DNA of 64,000 nucleotides from Bacteroidota bacterium. GTDB taxonomy: Bacteria > Bacteroidota > Ignavibacteria > Tepidaquicellales > Tepidaquicellaceae. The position numbers and the translations under genes are program-made. This document shows positions 44,121 through 54,954 of this stretch, piece after piece (positions within the stretch are counted from its first letter, which is position 1; every line of letters begins with the position of its first letter). The notes under the pieces were generated by a model. That model searched no databases, was not told the origin of the DNA, and worked only from the letters and a program-made list of their open reading frames with translations. The DNA lies in contig JAFDZP010000007.1 in the NCBI GenBank assembly GCA_018266835.1, positions 62,001-126,000 on the forward strand. The letters run 5' to 3'.

Positions 44121-45425
44121 ATGAACCCAGTCGAAATAATAAAACTCAAAAGAAACAAACACGCACTTACAAGACAACACATCGATTTCTTCATAACGGG
44201 CTACTTAGAAGGAAAAATTCCCGAATACCAGATGTCGGCATTACTTATGGCAATCTATTTTAACGGAATGAACGATGAAGAAACTTTCTACCTCACAGAA
44301 GCTATTCTCTATAGCGGAAAAGTTATTGATTTAGATTTTATAAATGGAGCTAAAGTTGATAAACATTCAACAGGCGGAGTAGGTGATAAAATCTCTCTCG
44401 TCCTCGCACCAGTAGTAGCAGCATGCGGAATTTATGTACCAATGATATCAGGCCGCGGTCTCGGACACACAGGCGGTACACTGGATAAGCTTGAATCAAT
44501 TCCCGGATTCAAAATAGATTACCCTATCGAAGATTTCAAAAAAATTCTAGCACAAATTGGAGTAGTAATGAGCGGGCAAACTAAAGACCTTGCTCCCGCC
44601 GATAAAAGAATTTATGCGCTTCGCGATGTAACGGCTACAGTTGAAAACGTCTCGCTTATTACTGCCAGCATAATGAGCAAAAAAATTGCCGAAGGAGCAG
44701 ACGGATTGGTATTTGATGTAAAAATCGGTAACGGCTCTAACCTTCCTGACTATGACTTATCATTAAAGCTTTCAAAAAATCTTTTAGAGGTCTCAAAGAA
44801 ATTTGGTAAGAAGGCTATCGCGGTATTAACTGCAATGGATGAACCGCTCGGAAATAAAATCGGGAACTGGCTTGAAGTTGAAGAGTCCCTTGAGATGCTT
44901 ACAGGTGTTAATATACCCGATTCAAACAAAGTGAATAACGTTCTCAGCGGAGCAATGATTTACCTCGGCGGAAAAGCAAATTCACTCGAAGAAGGTGAAA
45001 GAATATCACAGGAAAAATTATCAGACGGTACAGCACTTGATAAATTCTACGAAATGGTTTCTATACAGAACGGTGATTTAGAATATATTAAGGACTGGAA
45101 AAATTTAAAACGTCCGGCACATTCTAAGTTAATACGCGCGCAGTCAAACGGATATATTTCTGAAATGAAGGCAGTTGATTTTGGATTTGCAGCAATTGAT
45201 TTAGGCTGCGGAAGAAAAAAGACTGATGATAAGATTGATTATCTTGCAGGAATTATTTTAAAGAAAAAAGTCGGTAGCGAAATAAAAGTGGGGGAACCCA
45301 TCTGTGAAATATTTGCAGAAGAAGAATCAAAATTATTCCACGCAGAGGAAAGAATCCATAAAGCAATAAAATTTACTGATACAAAACCTGAAGAGAAGAA
45401 ACTTATAATAGATATTTTAGACTAG
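44121..45425 (+). CDS. pdp: Pyrimidine-nucleoside/thymidine phosphorylase
   Basis: This cytosolic salvage enzyme cleaves pyrimidine nucleosides with phosphate to free base and (deoxy)ribose-1-phosphate. The 434-residue protein has the family's glycine-rich signature KVDKHSTGGVGDKISL (phosphate binding) and SGRGLGHTGGTLDKLESIPG (74-120 region). A catalytic alpha/beta domain and a C-terminal pyrimidine-nucleoside phosphorylase domain (RAQSNGYISEMKAVDFG onward) follow. I cannot tell from sequence alone whether it prefers thymidine (DeoA) or both uridine and thymidine (Pdp). It is followed after 11 bases by the thermonuclease-fold gene. Confidence 0.93.
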   Translation: MNPVEIIKLKRNKHALTRQHIDFFITGYLEGKIPEYQMSALLMAIYFNGMNDEETFYLTEAILYSGKVIDLDFINGAKVDKHSTGGVGDKISLVLAPVVAACGIYVPMISGRGLGHTGGTLDKLESIPGFKIDYPIEDFKKILAQIGVVMSGQTKDLAPADKRIYALRDVTATVENVSLITASIMSKKIAEGADGLVFDVKIGNGSNLPDYDLSLKLSKNLLEVSKKFGKKAIAVLTAMDEPLGNKIGNWLEVEESLEMLTGVNIPDSNKVNNVLSGAMIYLGGKANSLEEGERISQEKLSDGTALDKFYEMVSIQNGDLEYIKDWKNLKRPAHSKLIRAQSNGYISEMKAVDFGFAAIDLGCGRKKTDDKIDYLAGIILKKKVGSEIKVGEPICEIFAEEESKLFHAEERIHKAIKFTDTKPEEKKLIIDILD

Positions 45426-45436
45426 AATAGATTGGC

Positions 45437-46000
45437 ATGATTAAATTTTTTATAAAGTCAGTATCTACTCTGCTGACGCTTGCAATAATAGGATACATTG
45501 CTTATAAATATGTATCGCCGAAGCTGGAATCAGTCGGAAAAGATGAGCAGTCAGAATACATTCTTGTCGAAAGAGTAGTTGACGGAGATACATTTAAGAT
45601 GGCAGGGGGAGAACGGGTGAGATTATTAGGGATAGATACGCCTGAAAAATTTCAATCGAGTAAATTAGATAAGGATTCAAAAAAATCCGGACAGGATAAA
45701 AAAACAATTCAGATTTTAGGACAGGCAGCATCGGACTATGTAAAAAAACTGGCTGAAGGAAAAAAAGTAAAATTAGTAAAAGAACCGGGAACCGATAAAG
45801 ATAAATACGGTAGAAGTTTAAGATACGTTTATCTTGAAGACGGCACACTAATTAACGCAAAAATTTTACAGGACGGATATGCAAATGTATACCCGACTCC
45901 AATCTCAAAGATAGAAGAATTCAGGAAATACGAACGCGAAGCAAGAGAGAAGAAACGCGGACTATGGGGAGATGTAAAAGGACTTAAGCAATTCGAGTAA
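45437..46000 (+). CDS. Exported thermonuclease-family (SNase-like) nuclease
   Basis: The 187-residue protein has one N-terminal hydrophobic segment (about 6-25), then the SNase OB-fold: VVDGDTFKM, GERVRLLGIDTPE (catalytic Arg and Asp positions), KYGRSLRYVYL, and the C-terminal EREAREKKRGLWGD. Family members cut DNA and RNA with calcium. An extracellular or periplasmic nuclease role is likely. It lies directly after the nucleoside phosphorylase gene, which together would degrade and salvage nucleic acids; that link is an inference from adjacency. Confidence 0.9.
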   Translation: MIKFFIKSVSTLLTLAIIGYIAYKYVSPKLESVGKDEQSEYILVERVVDGDTFKMAGGERVRLLGIDTPEKFQSSKLDKDSKKSGQDKKTIQILGQAASDYVKKLAEGKKVKLVKEPGTDKDKYGRSLRYVYLEDGTLINAKILQDGYANVYPTPISKIEEFRKYEREAREKKRGLWGDVKGLKQFE

Positions 46001-46032
46001 GAAATCTTTCTAAACTTAAATATATAACCCTC

Positions 46033-46440
46033 ATGAGAATTAATTACAAATTCCTCCTGGCAGTTGTAGTATTAGCGTCTCTGGCGTTCGGATGTTCGAT
46101 GTTCGGAAAAAAAGAAAACCGTCTTTATTTCTGTGAGAAATACGATCCCGTAAAAGGTGAAATAGGTGAATCTTCCAAGTTCACAACTGGAACTCTTACA
46201 GTTATGGTTGACTTAAGACCTTCAAAAACAAAAATCGGTGTATCAGATGTAAATATTAATATCACTGATAAGGCAACAGGCGAAGCAGTTGAAACTCTTC
46301 CGTTCACTGTTCAGCCGACAATGGATTATATTTATTTCAATGATGTAAAATTCGATAAACCCGGAAAATATAAAGTAAGCTGCCTTAAACCGGACGGCAC
46401 TGTAGTAGTTTCAGGTGAAATTGAAATCGTAAATAAATAA
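46033..46440 (+). CDS. Small lipoprotein of unknown function
   Basis: The 135-residue protein has a signal peptide with lipobox AFGC (Cys 21), then a single beta-sandwich-like domain (TLTVMVDLRPSKTKIGVSD, YIYFNDVKFDKPGKYKVSCL). A second Cys near residue 25 and one in YFCEKY are present. Its stop overlaps the start of the next barrel gene by one base (TAATG), so they are translationally coupled. Confidence 0.78.
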   Translation: MRINYKFLLAVVVLASLAFGCSMFGKKENRLYFCEKYDPVKGEIGESSKFTTGTLTVMVDLRPSKTKIGVSDVNINITDKATGEAVETLPFTVQPTMDYIYFNDVKFDKPGKYKVSCLKPDGTVVVSGEIEIVNK

Positions 46441-47309
46441 TGCATAAGCTCTTAATCACTTCTCTTTTTAGTATTATAATTATTTTGATGCTGTTCTGCG
46501 ACTCATACTCGCAGAACGGCGTTAGAAAGAAAATTTTCGATGCGCAAAAAGATGCTGCGTATAATTTTCTTACGAATGCAAACCGCCCTTCCCCTGATTT
46601 TTCTTCCGATATGATTAATAAAGAAAAATGGGCTTTAGATATCGCAGGTGCTACGGATGGTAATTATCCCGAAGTATCAGTCACCGGAACATACGGACTA
46701 ACGGATAAAATAAATCTCAGCAGCACGGTTACAGTGTTCACTACAAATTATAATCTTAACGGAAATAAATTTACGGGATTCGGAGATATTCTTCTGAACT
46801 CCAGATTTACTCTCAGCGAAGGAGAAATCTTTTCTCATTTTGCGCAGGTATCTGTGAAAATTCCGACTGCAAAATCGGATGACCAGCTTGGAACCGGTAA
46901 ACCGGATTATCACGCAGGGTTAATCGGGAACTATTCAAAAGAAAATTTATCAATTGATTTATCAGCTTCGTTGGATATGCTTGGCAGACCTGACTTCCCT
47001 GTTTCAAATAAAAAACTGCCTGCAATTGTTCAGCAGGAAATTGACAGCGTGAAACAGTTTTATGATTTTACATTTCAGCCGAATTATTCTATATCATTTT
47101 ATCCTACATACGCTGTTTCAGATAATGTAAGCTTATCTGCAGGAATAGATTTTTCAAGGGATATGAAGCTGAATTCAAATTCATCTACATTCTATTTAGG
47201 TTTAGGATATGACTTTTCCGATAAAGCAAGTTTCAGCTTCGGTTCGGATTTTAATATTATAAATTCTTCCGATTATAATATTTCGGGGGATTTAACTTTG
47301 AGTTTCTAA
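46440..47309 (+). CDS. Exported outer-membrane beta-barrel protein
   Basis: The 289-residue protein has a signal peptide (hydrophobic 3-20, ending DSYSQ). Alternating strands follow, with TDKINLSSTVTVFTTN, FSHFAQVSVKIPT and NVSLSAGIDFSRD, ending in Phe (GDLTLSF). This is the pattern of a small outer-membrane porin-like barrel. It overlaps the upstream lipoprotein gene by one base and is 19 bases before the CTG-started M23 gene. Confidence 0.75.
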   Translation: MHKLLITSLFSIIIILMLFCDSYSQNGVRKKIFDAQKDAAYNFLTNANRPSPDFSSDMINKEKWALDIAGATDGNYPEVSVTGTYGLTDKINLSSTVTVFTTNYNLNGNKFTGFGDILLNSRFTLSEGEIFSHFAQVSVKIPTAKSDDQLGTGKPDYHAGLIGNYSKENLSIDLSASLDMLGRPDFPVSNKKLPAIVQQEIDSVKQFYDFTFQPNYSISFYPTYAVSDNVSLSAGIDFSRDMKLNSNSSTFYLGLGYDFSDKASFSFGSDFNIINSSDYNISGDLTLSF

Positions 47310-47328
47310 ATTTTCAAAAGGGGGCTTT

Positions 47329-48222
47329 CTGAAAAAAATCATTTCATCATTTTCGCAAACAGAAAAACTTTTCTTTATATTTTCTTTACTTTCGTTTTGT
47401 ATCTTATCGGTTAACTTATCTTTTGCACAAACTACTAAAAAGAAAACCGATGACAAACCGAAGAAAAAAAATATCTACATATCGATAGAGACATTATCAC
47501 AAAAGATAAATGACTTAGATGAAGATGACAGCTTTAAGCCGAAGATTGTAAATCCTGCTTCACGATGGGGCGCAATAATGCGTCTGAACCGCGACGGAAT
47601 TCTTCAGAAAAAAGAAGCAATTGATTCAATGTACAGATGGACAAATCAAATGTGGGACTATCTTGAAACTCTTGTGAAGGCAAAGAAGATGAAAAAATAT
47701 TCCGATAAGGAATGGGTTTTCCCCGTGAGAGGCTATACATCTGCAGCTATCGGGGGACATAACGGAAGCGGATACATTACAAGCGGATTTGATTTTTTTG
47801 AAGTGAATTCAGGCGGACATCCGGCTCACGATATTTTTATAAGCGATGCAAATCAGGATGCAATTGATGATAATACGGGCAAGCCCGTTGAAATACTTTC
47901 TATGAGCGGAGGAATGGTTGTTGAAACGCGGACTAACTGGACTCCCGAAATGACGGACATTAAAGGCGGAAATATTGTTTATGTATATGATAACTTTACG
48001 AACGGACTTTTTTATTATGCGCATCTGAAGGAAGTTTATGTAAAGGTCGGTGATATTGTTAAGCCCGGAACAACATTAGGTATAATGGGACGCACGGGAA
48101 AGAATGCATATCCTTCACGCTCCCCAACTCATCTACACCTTATGTACGTTCGTTCGCACGACGGTGATTTACAGCCGGAAAATATTTACGATGATTTAAT
48201 AAAAGATAAAACCATAAAATAA
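47329..48222 (+). CDS. Exported M23-family metallopeptidase, CTG start
   Basis: M23 enzymes cut peptide bonds in peptidoglycan. The catalytic C-terminal domain has HPAHDIF (first zinc His and Asp) and HLHLMY (HxH), around a Gly-rich beta core (ILSMSGGMVVETRTNW, KPGTTLGIMGRTG). The frame extends upstream of the first ATG (47578): reading back, a signal peptide appears only if translation starts at CTG 47329, four bases after an AAAAGGGGG ribosome-binding site, with no ATG, GTG or TTG start available in frame. From CTG the protein is 297 residues. Starting at the ATG would remove the signal peptide. It is followed by guaB 17 bases later. Confidence 0.83.
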   Translation: MKKIISSFSQTEKLFFIFSLLSFCILSVNLSFAQTTKKKTDDKPKKKNIYISIETLSQKINDLDEDDSFKPKIVNPASRWGAIMRLNRDGILQKKEAIDSMYRWTNQMWDYLETLVKAKKMKKYSDKEWVFPVRGYTSAAIGGHNGSGYITSGFDFFEVNSGGHPAHDIFISDANQDAIDDNTGKPVEILSMSGGMVVETRTNWTPEMTDIKGGNIVYVYDNFTNGLFYYAHLKEVYVKVGDIVKPGTTLGIMGRTGKNAYPSRSPTHLHLMYVRSHDGDLQPENIYDDLIKDKTIK

Positions 48223-48230
48223 TTTTTTAA

Positions 48231-49706
<1,476 letters not shown>

Positions 49707-49865
49707 AAGGTTTGTAAAGTTTGTAAAGTTTGTAAAACAATTCGAAATTAAAGTTCATAAAGTTTGATAAAGATATTTTACTTTATAAACCTTATGAACT
49801 TTTTACTTTACAAACCTTATGAGTTTATTACTTTATAAACCTTATGAACATTACAAACTTTATTC
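49707..49865. repeat. AT-rich repeat array between convergent genes
   Basis: Three tandem TTTGTAAAG units (49711 onward) are followed by three 22-24-base copies of (T)TTACTTTATAAACCTTATGA (49777-49799, 49802-49823, 49826-49849). The two halves are roughly inverted with respect to each other (TTTGTAAAG against CTTTACAAA), so the transcript could fold into several alternative hairpins. No gene is present. Confidence 0.7.
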
Positions 49866-50126
49866 TCAACGCATTCCGCTATACGAAACAATTTCCCATT
49901 TAAAAGTCAGATGATCAACAGCAATTTCAGCAGAAATATTCTGCTGAGGGCACTCTACTATATAATGAGTAATTTTTGATTCCCCCGAAGGCACCTGCCA
50001 CTTATTAACCATCTTATTCACGTTATACACCGTATCATTCCATTTGAATCTCAGCACAACCATTTTCATATGATGCATATGGGCTATGACTTCAATGGGG
50101 TCTGATATAAATTTTGCTGCAGCCAT
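49866..50126 (-). CDS. Small protein of unknown function (beta-rich, 86 residues)
   Basis: The 86-residue protein (MAAAKFISDPIEVIAHMHHM...) has no signal peptide. It resembles a one-domain beta protein: IEVIAHMHHMKMVVLRFKWN, then YNVNKMVNKWQVP, then HYIVECPQQ and VDHLTFKWEIVSY. I have seen similar short ORFs annotated as DUF6504-like in FCB genomes, which I mention only as a hint. It stands alone. Confidence 0.62.
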   Translation of the reverse strand: MAAAKFISDPIEVIAHMHHMKMVVLRFKWNDTVYNVNKMVNKWQVPSGESKITHYIVECPQQNISAEIAVDHLTFKWEIVSYSGMR

Positions 50127-50657
50127 AATATTACCTTTATTATTTTTACCTGTTTAATTTAGGGTAATTATAAGAGAATGTCAATTAAAGAATACTAACC
50201 CATAGGCAGGTGAGAGGCTTATACTTCATATAAAATTTTACTTATACTTTTGCAGCTCTTTGGGAACCCACCCCTCGTAATAAAACATGAACCGGAATAT
50301 TCTATAATTCTTAAACTGTCACGGTCTTGTCAAGCATTATTTGAGATATTTTCCCTATTTATACTAATAGGCTCGCACATCTGTTTTTAAAAAACTGTAA
50401 TTCTTATTTTATATTCTAATCAATTTTAAAATTGATTAAAGAAATGATATTAACGGAAAGCAAAATAATTTAGGATTTTTTATAACACGTGAAAAAAAAA
50501 CATCATGAGGCTAATTACCAACTCCTGATTGCATCCCTACAAAAACAACAATTTAGCTCATAACTTACGAGGGGGCGTAAGTTTCGGTATAAGTTTTTCC
50601 AGTAACTTAAGCTCTCCAAAAATTTAAACTTGAACGCTCGATTTGCATTAGCTATTA
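50127..50657. other. 530-base gap without a recognisable gene
   Basis: Nothing protein-coding is seen. The stretch contains a hairpin AACTTACG-AGGGGG-CGTAAGTT (50562-50583), a CCCACCCCTCG motif (50269-50279) and several AT-rich palindromes (for example around 50420-50445). A structured leader or small RNA is possible but not supported by any family signature I know. I see no tmRNA, 6S, RNase P or SRP signature. Confidence 0.4.
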
Positions 50658-50696
50658 TTGAATAATCCGGAAATTCAAAAAATTAACCACACAAAA

Positions 50697-51200
50697 ATGT
50701 TCAGAACAATTGAAGATTTTTCAAACGAGTGGACTTACGAATACGAAGCCACATTAAAATTATTCGGCAACTTAACCAACGAAACTCTTAATACGGAAAT
50801 AAAACCGGGCGGAAGAGATATCGGCTTCCTTGCATGGCATATGGTTGAAACAATTTCTGAAATGCTCAAGACTGCAGGCTTAACTGATATCGATGAACTG
50901 CACGACTTAGATAAAAGCGTAAGAAATGTTCACAAGATAAAATCAGATTACGAACGACTTTCAAAGCAGGCGCTTGAAGCAGTCAAAGACCAGTGGACAG
51001 ATGAAAAGCTGCTTGAGAAAGTCCCTATGTACGGAGAAGAATGGTATAAAGGTTTTGTACTGCAATGCTTAATATTACATCAGGCACATCACAGAGGACA
51101 AATGGAAGTATTAATGAGACAGGCAGGATTGAAGGTTACAGGAATTTACGGACCCGCTGAAGAAGAATGGTCACTGATGGGAATGGAACCGCAAAAGTAA
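50697..51200 (+). CDS. DinB-family four-helix protein
   Basis: From the ATG at 50697 the protein is 167 residues (a TTG at 50658 would add 13). Metal-binding His positions appear as LAWHMVETI and LHQAHHRGQMEVLMRQAG, typical of the DinB/YfiT group, and the end of the protein (GIYGPAEEEWSLMG) fits a known subgroup. The role is unknown; possible metal-dependent thiol transferase. It lies 34 bases before the BI-1 gene and is probably co-transcribed. Confidence 0.85.
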   Translation: MFRTIEDFSNEWTYEYEATLKLFGNLTNETLNTEIKPGGRDIGFLAWHMVETISEMLKTAGLTDIDELHDLDKSVRNVHKIKSDYERLSKQALEAVKDQWTDEKLLEKVPMYGEEWYKGFVLQCLILHQAHHRGQMEVLMRQAGLKVTGIYGPAEEEWSLMGMEPQK

Positions 51201-51234
51201 TTTTTTGTTTAATAATTAAAATTACATATACAAA

Positions 51235-51957
51235 ATGAATCAATTTTATAATAACGGCTCAGGTATGAGTACTTCTATGCCGGGAGCAGTAGTGCAAACA
51301 GATGTAAAAAGTTTTTTGCTGAGAGTATATAACTGGATGGCAATGGGTCTGGCAATAACCGGCCTAACTGCCTTTGCAGTATCTTCATCCGATACTTTAC
51401 TGCAGCTTATTTTTGGCAACCCAATTCTATTCTGGGGATTATTTATAGTGGAGTTTCTTATGGTTCTCGGGCTTTCAGCCGCGATAAATAAAATTCCGTC
51501 AATCGTTGCAATCGGATTATTTTTTGCCTACGCATTTTTGAACGGTGTAACGCTTTCGTTTATATTTTTACTTTATACACATGCGTCCATTTATTCTACG
51601 TTCTTAATATGCGCTATGATGTTTGCATCGGTAAGTGTTCTTGGCTACATTACAAAAATGGATCTTTCAAAGATGGGTTCATTTTTATTTATGGCTTTGA
51701 TTGGATTAATAATCGCATCAGTCGTGAACATATTTCTGGCTAACTCAACACTGTACTGGATTATTAGCTATGCAGGTGTTTTAATTTTTGTAGGATTAAC
51801 AGCTTACGATACTCAGAAAATAAAACAGATGGCATACAGCATGGAATCCGGCAGCGAAACAGGTAAAAAAGCAGCAGTTATCGGCGCGCTTCAGCTATAT
51901 CTGGACTTTATCAATATGTTCTTATTTTTACTCAGAATCCTCGGAAACAGAAGATAA
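51235..51957 (+). CDS. Bax inhibitor-1 (BI-1/YccA) family membrane protein
   Basis: The 240-residue protein has seven hydrophobic segments and the family end motif with TAYDTQKIKQM and the final YLDFINMFLFLLRILGNRR. Bacterial BI-1 proteins can leak calcium and protons across the membrane in a pH-dependent way. Length fits the family. The following 368-base gap is non-coding. Confidence 0.93.
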   Translation: MNQFYNNGSGMSTSMPGAVVQTDVKSFLLRVYNWMAMGLAITGLTAFAVSSSDTLLQLIFGNPILFWGLFIVEFLMVLGLSAAINKIPSIVAIGLFFAYAFLNGVTLSFIFLLYTHASIYSTFLICAMMFASVSVLGYITKMDLSKMGSFLFMALIGLIIASVVNIFLANSTLYWIISYAGVLIFVGLTAYDTQKIKQMAYSMESGSETGKKAAVIGALQLYLDFINMFLFLLRILGNRR

Positions 51958-52334
51958 TTTTGTTGATTTTCTATCTATTGATTCTATTGCTTCTATTAAT
52001 TGATGACAATTTGACCGCAAAGATGCAAAGAATTGATATAGAGAACGCAAAGAAAATTACTAAACCAATTAAAAATTCTCGGCGGCCTTTGCTAAATCTT
52101 CGCTTCTTTGCGGTGAATACACAAATTGAGATGAGTTAAATTCTAAAGTACAACTTTCGGAAATAATAAGCTTTTAGAGTATAATTAGTATTGATTTATC
52201 GAAATAATTTATACATTATTAGGTACGGAGTGAGAACCTAGCAGGTATTCATTTCCCATATAAAATCATTTTAAAACTTCAGGAGGTCACTATAATTTAA
52301 TTTACGTTTTTTTTGTAAATTAACCGTGGGATAT
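51958..52334. repeat. Gap with an inverted CGCAAAG repeat element
   Basis: The segment holds ACCGCAAAG (52014-52022) and CTTTGCGGT (52106-52114), an inverted pair about 83 bases apart, with further GCAAAG and CTTTGC blocks inside. This is a repeat type I associate with intergenic regions of many FCB genomes. The remainder, up to the PorV-like start, is AT-rich with no gene. Confidence 0.6.
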
Positions 52335-53357
52335 ATGGATTCAATTAAAAAAATCTTAGTAGTTATTATATTTTGCCTGTGCGCACAACTCACCTTTGCT
52401 CAAGGCAGCGGTAACAAATACGCAGGAGAATTTCTGGCAATCGGTGTCGGCGGACGACCTCTCGGAATGGGCGGAGCATATGTTGCTCTGGTTAACGATG
52501 TCACTGCAGGATACTGGAATCCCGCATCACTCTCCAGAATTAATTACCCTCAGTTTTCTTTAATGCATGATGAAAGATTCGGCAACCTTATCAATTATGA
52601 TTACGGTTCTGTAGGAATTCCATTCGGTAAATCCGCTTCATTGGGATTCAGCATTATCAGAATGGGAGTAGATGACATTGCAGATACACGTAACGCTTTG
52701 ATTGATCTGAACGGCAACGGAATTCTTGACCCGGGTGAAAGATTAGACCCTGATAAAATTACTTATTTCAACTCAACTGACTACGCATTCTTCCTTACTT
52801 ATTCAAAGAAACAATCAGATAAATTTTCATACGGCGCTAATTTAAAAATCATAAGAAGAAACATTGCTGAAGCATCTGCATGGGGCTTAGGATTTGATGT
52901 TGGTTTAAATTATAATCCGTTCGGAAGATTTTTCTTAGGCGCTAACTTACAGGACTTGACAACAACTTATCTTTCATGGTCAACAGGAAAGAAAGAAACA
53001 ATTTCACCTACTGCAAAAATCGGAACTGCATATTCAATAGATGCTCTTGGCGGAGTAATAACTCCGGCTGTTGATTTTGATGTACGCTTTGAAGGAAGAA
53101 AAGAATCAGCAAATGCTTATATCGGACCTGTCAGTTTTGATATGCACTCAGGAATTGAATACTCATTCAAAAATCTTATCAGTGTAAGAACAGGCTATAA
53201 CGATTTAGGTAATCTTACTTTAGGAGCAGGCGTTAAGCTTCCAAAGCTTGCTATTGATTATTCATTTGCAAAGTTCGACGGCACAGACCAGTTAGGTAAC
53301 ACACATAGAATTTCCCTGGTGTTCACTCTTGAAGAAGAAAAATTCCAAAGAAAATAA
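52335..53357 (+). CDS. PorV/PorQ-family outer-membrane protein of type IX secretion
   Basis: In Bacteroidota, PorV shuttles T9SS cargo from the translocon to the attachment complex in the outer membrane. From the ATG at 52335 (a GTG 9 bases earlier is also possible) the protein is 340 residues. It has a signal peptide ending TFAQ, the family's N-terminal motif FLAIGVGGRPLGMGGAYVAL followed by GYWNPASLSR, and a barrel of alternating strands to the end. The presence of T9SS cargo proteins in this window supports the role, but PorV and PorQ cannot be told apart here. A GAAA-loop terminator follows. Confidence 0.87.
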   Translation: MDSIKKILVVIIFCLCAQLTFAQGSGNKYAGEFLAIGVGGRPLGMGGAYVALVNDVTAGYWNPASLSRINYPQFSLMHDERFGNLINYDYGSVGIPFGKSASLGFSIIRMGVDDIADTRNALIDLNGNGILDPGERLDPDKITYFNSTDYAFFLTYSKKQSDKFSYGANLKIIRRNIAEASAWGLGFDVGLNYNPFGRFFLGANLQDLTTTYLSWSTGKKETISPTAKIGTAYSIDALGGVITPAVDFDVRFEGRKESANAYIGPVSFDMHSGIEYSFKNLISVRTGYNDLGNLTLGAGVKLPKLAIDYSFAKFDGTDQLGNTHRISLVFTLEEEKFQRK

Positions 53358-53381
53358 TTTTCATAAAAGTTCATAAACACG

Positions 53382-53415
53382 AAAGGCTATTGGAGAAATC
53401 CAGTAGCCTTTTTTA
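53382..53415 (+). terminator. Strong GAAA-loop terminator
   Basis: Arms AAAGGCTATTGGA (53382-53394) and TCCAGTAGCCTTT (53399-53411) pair with one wobble around a GAAA tetraloop and are followed by a T run. A near copy of the hairpin recurs at 53525-53552. Confidence 0.9.
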
Positions 53416-53431
53416 TATGACAAACCGGCTT

Positions 53432-53472
53432 CCCCCTCCTTACTAAGGAGGGGGACTGAGGGGGTGGTTACC
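53432..53472. repeat. Third copy of the CCCCCTCC/GGAGGGGG hairpin element
   Basis: The 11-base arms 53432-53442 and 53444-53454 with a one-base loop are followed by ACTGAGGGGGTGGTT. Tail and hairpin match those at 12728-12769 and the inverse at 12799-12838, so the element is dispersed. Confidence 0.75.
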
Positions 53473-53483
53473 GCTAAAAATAT

Positions 53484-53516
53484 TAACGTTACGACGCCGG
53501 GCATCGTAACGAGAGT
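53484..53516. repeat. Short hairpin repeat GTTACGA ... TCGTAAC
   Basis: Perfect 7-base arms around CGCCGGGCA are followed by GAGAG. The arms-plus-GAG tail resembles the 9794-9829 palindrome (CGTAAT followed by GAGGGA), suggesting one loose family. Confidence 0.5.
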
Positions 53517-53524
53517 ATGAACAA

Positions 53525-53557
53525 AAGGCTATCAAAGAAATTTGATAGCCTTCTTTT
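53525..53557. terminator. Second GAAA-loop hairpin
   Basis: Arms AAGGCTATCAAA (53525-53536) and TTTGATAGCCTT (53541-53552) are perfect around GAAA, followed by CTTTT. It lies between the PorV-like gene and the convergent DUF2200 gene and may terminate leftward transcription. Confidence 0.75.
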
Positions 53558-53608
53558 ATTTTTCTTTATACTTATTACTTTCTACTAAATACTAACTACT
53601 CAATACTC

Positions 53609-53974
53609 TCAGAGCTTTCTTAAAATTTTCTCCATTGGTCTTCCCTTAGCAAGTTCATCGATGAGTTTATCAAGATAACGTATTTCGCGCATAAGCGGGT
53701 CTTCGATATTTTCAATCCGTATGCCGCAAATTGTGCCGTTAATAAGTGAACGGTTAGGATTTAGTTTGGGGGCTTTATCAAAAAATGTTTCCATATCAGC
53801 TTTTTTCTCAAGCATGGTTTCGAACTTCTTTTGTGTGTAACCGGTAAGCCATCTGATTATTTCATCAACTTCTGCTTTGGTGCGGCCTTTCTTTTCAGCC
53901 TTGGCAATGTAATGTGGATAGACTCCGGCAAAGCTCATGGTATAGACTCGATTTTTTTTCGCTGTCTCTGTCAT
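53609..53974 (-). CDS. DUF2200-family protein
   Basis: The 121-residue cytoplasmic protein begins [41 protein letters not shown] (41 residues), the core of the DUF2200 family, and ends with the [20 protein letters not shown] helix. Its function is unknown. It is transcribed leftward from a short gap next to a terminator of the transketolase operon. Confidence 0.87.
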   Translation of the reverse strand: MTETAKKNRVYTMSFAGVYPHYIAKAEKKGRTKAEVDEIIRWLTGYTQKKFETMLEKKADMETFFDKAPKLNPNRSLINGTICGIRIENIEDPLMREIRYLDKLIDELAKGRPMEKILRKL

Positions 53975-54000
53975 TTTCTATAAAATTGATTTATAAAACT

Positions 54001-54033
54001 AAAAAGGTTATCCGAAATGAACGAATAACCTTT
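54001..54033 (-). terminator. Terminator of the transketolase operon
   Basis: On the minus strand, AAAGGTTAT and ATAACCTTT (9-base arms, 54003-54011 and 54025-54033) surround a 13-base loop and are followed by a T run. It lies between the transketolase gene stop and the DUF2200 start. Confidence 0.8.
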
Positions 54034-54036
54034 CTA

Positions 54037-54950
<914 letters not shown>

Positions 54951-54954
<4 letters not shown>

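Noticed and set aside
49711-49849. CRISPR-like array
   Set aside because: Units are 9 and 22-24 bases with almost no spacers between them, all AT-rich, and no cas genes are present.
50127-50657. Riboswitch or known small RNA in the 530-base gap
   Set aside because: I could find none of the core signatures of tmRNA, 6S, RNase P, SRP or common riboswitches; the hairpin alone is not enough.
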